From the NCBI GenBank assembly GCA_031259225.1, contig JAIRLT010000055.1:1-10894 (forward strand): a DNA stretch of 10,894 nt. The letters run 5' to 3'. This document shows positions 4,601-10,894 of this stretch, in pieces (positions within the stretch are counted from its first letter, which is position 1; every line of letters begins with the position of its first letter). The notes beneath the pieces are model-generated. The model worked only from the letters and a program-made list of their open reading frames with translations. It did not search any database and was not told the origin of the DNA. The DNA comes from Prevotellaceae bacterium. Lineage in GTDB: Bacteria > Bacteroidota > Bacteroidia > Bacteroidales > UBA932. Made by a program: the position numbers and the translations under genes.

Positions 4601-7303
4601 ATGAAAAAAACAATTGTAAAAACAACCGCCAAACATCCTGTAAAACCCATACCCAAACCCACGAACGCACCCAACCTCACGGCGGTGAAAGAAGAATATG
4701 CACGGTGGGTTTGCGTAATCGTGGCGTCTATTGCTTCGTTCATCCTTTTGGCATTGTTTATAACCACGTTTTACACGCCGGATATGGAAGCATTAACAGC
4801 AGAGCTATCTAAAATTACATTTCATACCTTAGGAATAAATGTCCGACCGGAGCCCGTGGAATCGCTACTGTTTATAGTCGGATTGATTAGTATTCCTGTA
4901 TTTATCCTTTTCTATTACTGGATAAGCCAACGGGCAGCGATAGCTGCGCTGTTTTCACACAAGTTATTTTTTGCGCCTGTTACAACAGTGGTTGTATTAG
5001 CAGTTATTGTATGGTTATATTTAGGTTTTTCCGCCGATAACCCATTTCACGCCGCGCCGGAATTTTCATTGGACTTTACGGCAGCGTCTAATTTTGACTT
5101 TTATTTTCACCAATTGTTCCTGCATCGTTATTTTTTTGTTTATTTATTGATTTTGTTTCCGCTTATTTTGGGGATTGGTTTCAGTCTTTTTAAGCGCATG
5201 AAATGGGATGTATCGAAAAAAGTACAGCGGTTTTTGAGTGTGACCACTTGGGCGCTCTTGTTGTTTTTTATTTTCACAGTAATTATTCCACTGATGACTT
5301 TTGAATTTCCGTATACTTGGGAAAATAAACATGATTTTAATACTGTTTTTTATGCCCAGACACAGGTCTACGGCGGCGGCGCCATGCTACTTGACGAGCT
5401 TCACAATAATTACGGGCTGTACCCGCAATTGTTGTATCCGTTGTTTAAATTCACGGGATTGAATGTATATAATTTTTCGTTCATTATGGCATTATTATTA
5501 GGGTGTTGTTTCGTTTTCCAAGCATTTTTTCTGAATAAATTTCTTAAGAATAAACTGTTTTTCCTTTTCGGTTGCGCTTCCATTGTGTTTTTGCCTTTCC
5601 TAAGCATATCGTTCAAGGGCAATTTTAACGCCATGTTTCCATTTTTTCCCATACGTTTTCTGACGTTTAGTACCCTATTGTTCATGGCGGCATTTTACAT
5701 AAATAATAAAAATAAACTGTTATACTATATTGCGCCCGTTATTTCTTCCCTGTTGATATTATGGAACCCGGAAATGGGGCTGGTTAGCTTTATAAGTTGG
5801 ATAGCGCTGTTGTTGTATATGCACTTTTACCATACGACTGAAACGGGAATAAAATTTACAGGATTGAAATTGGTAAAACATATTCTTGTGCCGTTGTGTG
5901 CTTTTGTAGTAGTCATAACCAGCTACGGGCTAATCATCCGGTGGAGTTACGGGCATTTCCCAGATTTTGTCAGCGCCCTGAGGGTAGCAGCCGGGTTTGG
6001 CTATTTGGGCGTTGGTTCATTGCCTATGTCGCCTGTTCATCCATGGAATTTGATAATATTAGTCTATATCATCGGCTTTACGTATGCTATTAAAATGTTA
6101 CTGAAAAAGAATATTACACCCAAAGCCTGCGCCATATTCCTATTATCTGTATTAGGATGTGGACTGTTCATGTATTACAGGGGCAGAAGTCACAATCTAC
6201 CTCTCTTGCCTATTATAAGTCCTGCCCTTATATCGCTCTGCCTGCTGTGCGACGAATTGTGGAATATTGTAAAAAACACCAAACTTTTTCCCCTGCGCTT
6301 GCTGTTTGGACTGGGCGTGTTTGTACTCGCTTTTTCGACAGTGGAGTTGTTTGCCGACAAAGATAAAATCAAAGCTTTATTGAACGACGCCCCTACTCAA
6401 CAACAACAAGCCGAAACAGAAAAAACTATTAAGAATAACCAACATTTTATCAGGGAACATACCAACCGCAAGGAAAAGATAATTCTATTTACCGGTCCTA
6501 CTACCGAAGCGATGTATTTTTGCGCCAGCCAAACCCGTTCGGGCGCGCAACCAAGTTTTACGGAAATGTTGTACCACAGCGAACGCAGCCGGTACGAACA
6601 AATTGTAAGGGATTCTTTGTTCAAGGTTTTCTTGGAGACAAATACTTTTTCCCAATATTATTCCCTACTTTTCCGGAATATTTATGCAGCAGTCGCCGCG
6701 TCCTACCATATCGAAAAAACCAACGGTTCTATGTATTTACTTACAAAAAGGGCTATGAACCCCGGCTATCAGCCGTTATTACCACAGGACGGGCAACAAC
6801 AAATTTTTTACGAAGTATTCCCCGATGACACCACCGGATTAAACAAACGGCGGGATTATGCTTCCGGGCAAGCGCCTATCGAACTTGGGACGGATTTTTC
6901 AGTCGAAATAGTGTTCGACGCACAGCCGCAACTGCTGAACTATCCGGTATTGGTAAGCAACCAGACCGACAGCGCCGGCTTTTCTATTCTTTGCGCCGAT
7001 ACCACCGGCAGCGTCTATGGCTTCGTTATGGGCAACCTGATTTATCCGATACCGGTCGAACAGCACCGGCAGAATTATATTGCAGCAGTTGTGACCGGCG
7101 ACCGGTTAAATACTTTTGCCAACGGCGTCCAAACGGGCAGTTTCCAATTGGCAGCGCCTTATAAAGGATCTGCCGGAAACCTGTTTATCGGTAACCGGCA
7201 AATGCAATATTATGTAGGCGCTATCCGCGAAGTATCTATTATCGGCAGGGGGCTGTCTGCCGTTGAAATTGCGAAACGGCAAGCAGCAATGAAGGCACCG
7301 TAA
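4601..7303 (+). CDS. Polytopic membrane protein, probable GT-C-type glycosyltransferase, with C-terminal LamG-like domain
   Basis: This 900-aa protein has a short basic cytosolic tail, then about 13-15 hydrophobic segments between residues 36 and 585, for example 36-57, 88-107, 120-142, 177-197, 213-233, 288-310, 375-410, 427-447, 480-501 and 565-583. The loop after the fifth segment (ENKHDFNTVFYAQ, then LLDELHNNYGLYPQLLYPLFK, about 241-283) resembles the acidic first loop and YG-x-YP motif of GT-C enzymes, which use lipid-linked sugars at the outer face of the inner membrane. Residues 590-720 are soluble. Residues 760-895 look like a LamG/concanavalin fold (FSVEIVF, NTFANGVQTG, LFIGNRQ, VGAIREVSIIGRGLSAVEIA) and would be periplasmic. 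Catalysis is inferred from fold resemblance only, so it may be a non-enzymatic relative. The hydrophobic half is AT-rich. A structured RNA candidate occupies its leader. It converges with the next gene, 27 bp away. Confidence 0.6.
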   Translation: MKKTIVKTTAKHPVKPIPKPTNAPNLTAVKEEYARWVCVIVASIASFILLALFITTFYTPDMEALTAELSKITFHTLGINVRPEPVESLLFIVGLISIPVFILFYYWISQRAAIAALFSHKLFFAPVTTVVVLAVIVWLYLGFSADNPFHAAPEFSLDFTAASNFDFYFHQLFLHRYFFVYLLILFPLILGIGFSLFKRMKWDVSKKVQRFLSVTTWALLLFFIFTVIIPLMTFEFPYTWENKHDFNTVFYAQTQVYGGGAMLLDELHNNYGLYPQLLYPLFKFTGLNVYNFSFIMALLLGCCFVFQAFFLNKFLKNKLFFLFGCASIVFLPFLSISFKGNFNAMFPFFPIRFLTFSTLLFMAAFYINNKNKLLYYIAPVISSLLILWNPEMGLVSFISWIALLLYMHFYHTTETGIKFTGLKLVKHILVPLCAFVVVITSYGLIIRWSYGHFPDFVSALRVAAGFGYLGVGSLPMSPVHPWNLIILVYIIGFTYAIKMLLKKNITPKACAIFLLSVLGCGLFMYYRGRSHNLPLLPIISPALISLCLLCDELWNIVKNTKLFPLRLLFGLGVFVLAFSTVELFADKDKIKALLNDAPTQQQQAETEKTIKNNQHFIREHTNRKEKIILFTGPTTEAMYFCASQTRSGAQPSFTEMLYHSERSRYEQIVRDSLFKVFLETNTFSQYYSLLFRNIYAAVAASYHIEKTNGSMYLLTKRAMNPGYQPLLPQDGQQQIFYEVFPDDTTGLNKRRDYASGQAPIELGTDFSVEIVFDAQPQLLNYPVLVSNQTDSAGFSILCADTTGSVYGFVMGNLIYPIPVEQHRQNYIAAVVTGDRLNTFANGVQTGSFQLAAPYKGSAGNLFIGNRQMQYYVGAIREVSIIGRGLSAVEIAKRQAAMKAP

Positions 7304-7330
7304 CGGAAGTGGTGCTTTCGCGTGCTGTTA

Positions 7331-8152
7331 TCAAAATAAACTTCCTTGCAATTCCCTTTTCGGATGAAACGTTCCGATAATCATAAAAGGGTTTCTGGAT
7401 ACAAAATGATGTAATTGTGCGGTTCCTAAAAACAAATAGAGGTCTTTTGTTTTTGCAAAATCATTAAAATATTTTTTGCGTATATCTTCGCAAGCCTTGT
7501 TTTCATCGCCTTTATGTTTAGCAAGGCAGTTCCAATACAACTGTCCTATTTCCCAATCCTCAATCATCAATTGACTTTGTTTTGCCTGATTATCTTTGAA
7601 AATATAAGAAAACCGGTAGGGCAACTTTCGAACCACCTTAAACGGATTTTCCGGTTGTTCAAACAAATTACCTTGCAAACGCTCGGCTTCCAATTTTGCT
7701 AATTTTGCCTCGTTCCACTCCCGTTCAACCGGCTCAATGGTAAAATCCAATATTTCCGCCGGCTTGAAGACAGCTAAGGAAGTACAACTGTTTTTATCGT
7801 GAGCCTCTGCAATAAGTTCCGGCAAATTGCGATATATTTTACCTAAAATGATTTTTTTTCGTTCTGCCCAATTGTTAGCAGTATTGATATGTCCCAATAT
7901 TTTTATTTTGCTGTCAAAAGAACAAGGTCTATAGCTCTCCGGTCTGAAATCGCTATCGTTTTTTACTAAATCCAGTTCTACCCAATCGTATTTTTTGTAT
8001 TGTTCATTGTAGGATTTTTTACGAAATTGAACAGGATAAATCCGTATCCAAGTTCCATTTTCCCGAAATCCTGCCGTGCAAACCAATTCCTCGTATTTGG
8101 AAGAAATGGTCGGGTATGTCTTTACTGTTATCAGCACTTTTGTCAAAGCCAT
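7331..8152 (-). CDS. Uncharacterised protein, second gene of a DUF488 two-gene unit
   Basis: I do not recognise a characterised family for this 273-aa soluble protein. It has no signal peptide or membrane segment. Conserved-looking blocks are VCTAG (24-28), WIRIYP (35-40), DFRPESYRP (68-76), VVRKLPYRFSYIF (173-185), FLGTAQLHH (241-249) and PFMIIGTFHP (255-264). A charged helical stretch spans 145-165. The beta-rich ends could be OB-like nucleic-acid-binding domains, but that is only an impression. It starts 1 nt after the stop of the DUF488 gene (stop 8156-8154, ATG 8152-8150), so translation is almost certainly coupled and the two products probably act together. The ATG is followed by a strand-like ALTKVLITVKTYP, and no better start is available. 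Base composition is AT-rich like its partner. A nucleic-acid-processing or defence role is possible from the partner's domains but unproven. Confidence 0.8.
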   Translation of the reverse strand: MALTKVLITVKTYPTISSKYEELVCTAGFRENGTWIRIYPVQFRKKSYNEQYKKYDWVELDLVKNDSDFRPESYRPCSFDSKIKILGHINTANNWAERKKIILGKIYRNLPELIAEAHDKNSCTSLAVFKPAEILDFTIEPVEREWNEAKLAKLEAERLQGNLFEQPENPFKVVRKLPYRFSYIFKDNQAKQSQLMIEDWEIGQLYWNCLAKHKGDENKACEDIRKKYFNDFAKTKDLYLFLGTAQLHHFVSRNPFMIIGTFHPKRELQGSLF

Positions 8153-8153
8153 A

Positions 8154-9038
8154 TTAGATATGTTTTAGCTCATAACAAAATCCGGGAAGCCGGACAATTG
8201 CTTCCGCCAAATGTTTACGGTGGCATTGGTCGATATTTGCTTCAAAACAAGCCAGTGCAATACGTTGATGGCGTTTGAGCAAATCAAAGACAGTATTTTG
8301 GGTAGCTTGTGTGTTTCTTAGGATAGTGGTTCTGTATGTCGCAAAAAGATTATCATAATCAGCCTGTGTTTTTAATTGTTTCCGTTGTTCCGATTGTATG
8401 CCTACTTCCCGGAAATGGATATATTGTATTCCCAACGTTTCACAATAGCGGCTTAATTGGCTTTTACTAAAACCATATTTCATACTAAGCGGATTGTTGC
8501 GTACATCCACCAACAGTTTTATATCATTTCTCACCAACCGGTTGAGATATTCTTCCAAAGAGATACCCTCATAACCAATGGTAAATAAAATGGTTTTATT
8601 GGATACCGGTCTGCTTTTCGACACCTTTTCCAACTCCGAAGCCGAAAGGATATTTTCAGCAGCCGTACTGTTGATTGCCCAATAGGGGTAATGGATATAG
8701 GTGTATTTCATTAGTGCCTTGTTATCCATTTTCCCATAAAATGTTTTAATTTCTTGTAGCTGTTTTTTGTCTTCGTCTTTTAATGTTCGCAGATAATCGG
8801 TTTTATCGTTCAAAATAAACCGGCTTGCTGTTTCCGACAAGATACCTTTTTGCACCATAGCGGTCAAATCGGCATTGGCGGAAAAGGAATAGCAGCCGAA
8901 TTTATAAGGGACAAAATCATATTCCCCCTTTGTTTGCTGTTGGGTAAAAAGGAATAACAATTTTTGCAATTTAATCTTTTCTAATCTATCGTCGAATAAT
9001 TGCAACAAAGCCAATAATATTTTCCGTCTGTAAAACAT
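8154..9038 (-). CDS. DUF488 protein with Panacea/DUF4065-like N-terminal domain
   Basis: This 294-aa protein has two parts. Residues about 1-125 (KIKLQKLLFLFTQQQ, then YDFVPYKFGCYSFSANADL) resemble the Panacea/DUF4065 (SocA-like) fold, known from antitoxins and mobile-element proteins. Residues about 149-290 are a DUF488 domain with its hallmark motifs: FTIGYEG (152-158), LVDVRNNP (176-183), ACFEAN (263-268) and CHRKHLAEA (272-280). DUF488 proteins have no settled biochemical role; the Cys, His and Arg residues look like an active or metal site. The start at 9036-9038 is 4 nt after a consensus -7 box, so the mRNA should begin at or next to the ATG. It is first in a two-gene unit with the 273-aa protein. 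Several stretches run near one-third G+C, against about 60 percent in part of the neighbouring carboxyltransferase gene, which suggests acquisition by transfer. Confidence 0.85.
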   Translation of the reverse strand: MFYRRKILLALLQLFDDRLEKIKLQKLLFLFTQQQTKGEYDFVPYKFGCYSFSANADLTAMVQKGILSETASRFILNDKTDYLRTLKDEDKKQLQEIKTFYGKMDNKALMKYTYIHYPYWAINSTAAENILSASELEKVSKSRPVSNKTILFTIGYEGISLEEYLNRLVRNDIKLLVDVRNNPLSMKYGFSKSQLSRYCETLGIQYIHFREVGIQSEQRKQLKTQADYDNLFATYRTTILRNTQATQNTVFDLLKRHQRIALACFEANIDQCHRKHLAEAIVRLPGFCYELKHI

Positions 9039-9042
9039 AATG

Positions 9043-9072
9043 CAAAGTTATAAAACCGGGACAATTATGCAA
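9043..9072 (-). promoter_or_regulatory. Promoter of the DUF488 unit, predicted leaderless
   Basis: On the minus strand TTG (9072-9070), a 19-nt spacer and TAACTTTG (9050-9043) match the -33/-7 consensus with ideal spacing. Only CATT separates the -7 box from the ATG at 9038, so the start site falls at or within a couple of bases of the initiation codon. The -33 element overlaps the stop end of the upstream carboxyltransferase gene, so the unit has its own promoter despite the 26-bp gap. Confidence 0.65.
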
Positions 9073-10846
9073 GAAACGCTATCACTTGGTTTTTCTCGAC
9101 TTTGTCGCCCTGTTTGGTTTCGATTTGCACGACCTTGCCGCCGGCAAGCGCGACCACAGGTTCCATGCCGTAGTAGGTTTGCACAAAGCACAAGGTTTGC
9201 CCTTTTTGGAAAGCCGTTCCGATAACCGGCGCAGTGGAGGTATCTGCTACATCATATTGCCAGAGGATTTGTCCTTTGGCGGGCGATTGCACCGGCTGCG
9301 CCGCAGGATAGACTTCCCTGATTTTTGCCGCATCAAATTTCGGAACTTCCACTACCGGGCGCGTTACGACAATCGGTGCGCCGGCTTTTTCGCGGGCTTG
9401 CTCCAGCTCTTTCTCAAAACGCTCTTTCGCCACGCCCGACTTGTAATCGCGGTATTGGCGGTCGTGCATTGCCAGTTCAAATAATTCTTCATCGTCTTTT
9501 CCGGTATCCCAGTTATTTTCTTTCATCTCTTTGCGGTAGTCATCCAATGCGTCGGGATAGGGGGCTTGCGGGTCGCCGGTATAAAACTCCATATTGTTTT
9601 GTTTGGCAAGTTCCACAATTTCCGGCGACAGCTCACCGGGAAGTTTACCCATTTTCCCCAGTATCATATTCCAGCTATCCTTATCAATGGTTGCAAAACG
9701 CGGCTTCCCCTGCGCCATGAAGAGGATATTCATCAGTGCAATATTTTTCACATATTGACTGAAGGGCGTTACCAACGGCGGGCAACCCAATTTCGGCCAA
9801 ACATATTCGACCTCTTGGAACAGTTGCACCACAAGGTCATTCAGCGATACTTCCTTTTTGTTATTCTGGCGCAGCGCAGCGTTGATGGCGCTGTGCATGC
9901 CGCGCAGGTCAGCCATCATGGAACCCATCATGCCGCCCGGCAAGCCGCAGCCCACCAGCAATGACGACATCTGTTTATTCGACGGGTCAATAAAATATCC
10001 CAGGAAATCGTCGATAAATGTTTGCGTCAAACGGCGCGCTTCCATGTAGGCATTCATGTTGAGGTCGGCGACAAGGAAGCCGGCGTCCTTCAACATAGCG
10101 CGGATGGTAATCACATCGGGATGCACCATGCCCCACGACAGTGGCTCCATAGCCACATCGATATAATCCACGCCGGCGCGCGCTACTTCCAGCATCGAAG
10201 CCACCGAGAAACCGGGTCCCGAATGCCCATGGTACTGAACAACCGTTTGCGGATGACGTTCCTTTATCGTTTTTACTATTTTCCCCAAAAACGCCGGACG
10301 ACCAATGCCCGCCATATCTTTCAAACAAATCTCGTCCGCGCCGAACTCCACTAATTTATCGGCAAGGTTCACATAATAATCTACCGTAAAAACCTGCCCG
10401 TAAGTAATACTCATCGCCGCCTGCGCAATCATACCCGCCGCTTTGGCATATTCAATCGAAGGACGCAAATTGCGCGGGTCGTTCAGTCCGCAGAAAGAAC
10501 GCGCAATATTGGTGCCTTGCGCTTTCTTCACCTTGAACATCAACCGGCGCACGTCGGCAGGAACGGGGTTCATGCGCAATGCATTGAGCGCACGCTCCAG
10601 CATATGCGTCTGGATACCGGCTTTATTGAACGGCGCCGTCCATTCGCGCACCGCCTTATTGGGATTTTCGCCGAACAGCAAATTAACCTGTTCAAACGCC
10701 CCGCCATTGGTTTCGACACGCGCAAAGCAGCCCATGTCGATAATCACCGGCGCTATTTGTTTTAATTGGTCTACGCGCGGCACATACTTGCCGGACGATT
10801 GCCACATGTCGCGATAAAGTAAACTGAGTTTAATTTCTTTTGCCAT
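9065..10846 (-). CDS. Carboxyltransferase subunit of the oxaloacetate decarboxylase alpha / pyruvate carboxylase B family, with biotinyl-like domain lacking the lysine
   Basis: This 593-aa protein has an HMGL-like TIM barrel (about 5-290) carrying the carboxyltransferase metal site: Asp13 in YRDMWQS, Lys176 in CLKDMAG (the lysine that is carbamylated in relatives) and His206/His208 in YHGHSGPG. A conserved PYC/OADA domain follows (about 300-480, with GLPGGMMGSMM and PLVTPFSQ). A proline-rich linker leads to a C-terminal biotinyl/lipoyl-like domain (about 522-593). Family members transfer a carboxyl group between carboxybiotin and pyruvate or propionyl-CoA-type acceptors. Here the place of the biotin motif (usually AMKM) reads VQTYYGMEPVV, with no Lys, so this domain cannot be biotinylated in the normal way. 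It may act with a separate biotin carrier. RDMWQS also replaces the usual RDAHQS, keeping the Asp. The ATG at 10844-10846 fits the family start. The 48 bp upstream are AT-rich with no convincing promoter. Confidence 0.85.
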   Translation of the reverse strand: MAKEIKLSLLYRDMWQSSGKYVPRVDQLKQIAPVIIDMGCFARVETNGGAFEQVNLLFGENPNKAVREWTAPFNKAGIQTHMLERALNALRMNPVPADVRRLMFKVKKAQGTNIARSFCGLNDPRNLRPSIEYAKAAGMIAQAAMSITYGQVFTVDYYVNLADKLVEFGADEICLKDMAGIGRPAFLGKIVKTIKERHPQTVVQYHGHSGPGFSVASMLEVARAGVDYIDVAMEPLSWGMVHPDVITIRAMLKDAGFLVADLNMNAYMEARRLTQTFIDDFLGYFIDPSNKQMSSLLVGCGLPGGMMGSMMADLRGMHSAINAALRQNNKKEVSLNDLVVQLFQEVEYVWPKLGCPPLVTPFSQYVKNIALMNILFMAQGKPRFATIDKDSWNMILGKMGKLPGELSPEIVELAKQNNMEFYTGDPQAPYPDALDDYRKEMKENNWDTGKDDEELFELAMHDRQYRDYKSGVAKERFEKELEQAREKAGAPIVVTRPVVEVPKFDAAKIREVYPAAQPVQSPAKGQILWQYDVADTSTAPVIGTAFQKGQTLCFVQTYYGMEPVVALAGGKVVQIETKQGDKVEKNQVIAFLA

Positions 10847-10894
10847 AAAATTTATAATTTAAAGATTTAAAAATTCAAAAAATTAAGATTTCAA

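Noticed and set aside
7304..7330. Terminator between the convergent genes
   Set aside because: The 27 bp hold no usable stem-loop or T tract.
9086..9484. Plus-strand open frames opposite the carboxyltransferase gene
   Set aside because: The minus-strand frame has full family similarity across this interval, and the opposite products resemble nothing.
10847..10894. Promoter for the carboxyltransferase gene
   Set aside because: The stretch is AT-rich but has no TAnnTTTG box; a promoter may lie beyond the window.

Overview
The window looks like chromosomal DNA from a member of the Bacteroidota, probably Bacteroidales. The evidence is a SusC/SusD-type outer-membrane uptake operon, repeated TAnnTTTG promoter boxes, the lack of Shine-Dalgarno sequences before the starts, and a surface-lipoprotein signal (Cys-Ser-Glu-Glu) on SusD. 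There are four complete non-SusC genes, one complete susC, one susD cut by the left edge, and a 1055-bp intergenic region that holds most of the unusual sequence.

Left part (1-3545, minus strand): a susC-susD pair in one operon with a 12-21 nt gap. SusC is the TonB-dependent barrel and SusD the surface lipoprotein that captures the ligand. The ligand cannot be told from the sequence. 

Centre (3546-4600, non-coding, between divergent genes): from left to right there is a 314-bp segment bounded by 28-bp inverted repeats with one mismatch. The only consensus -7 box inside the segment points away from susC. This is the layout of a phase-variable invertible promoter in the unfavourable orientation. 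Then come a minus-strand -7 box outside the segment, a run of 8 G, a strong bidirectional terminator containing a 12-bp tandem repeat, a minus-strand promoter that would feed a ~115-nt RNA into that terminator, a plus-strand promoter box, and a ~175-nt stretch that folds on paper into a closed multibranch RNA (outer stem plus three hairpins) just before the next gene.

Right part: a plus-strand 900-aa polytopic membrane protein, probably a GT-C-fold glycosyltransferase-like protein with a C-terminal LamG-like domain (4601-7303). It converges on a compact two-gene minus-strand unit (7331-9038) that is visibly AT-richer than the gene that follows. That unit encodes a DUF488 protein with a Panacea/DUF4065-like N-terminal domain and a 273-aa uncharacterised partner, and it has its own promoter placed so that the mRNA should be leaderless. 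Last is a minus-strand carboxyltransferase of the oxaloacetate decarboxylase alpha / pyruvate carboxylase B family (9065-10846), whose C-terminal biotinyl-like domain lacks the usual Met-Lys biotin site.

The genes do not form one pathway. The parts most worth follow-up are the candidate invertible susC promoter, the structured RNA ahead of the membrane protein, the DUF488 gene pair, and the carboxyltransferase with no biotin lysine. No recombinase, transposase, CRISPR array, tRNA or rRNA was seen.
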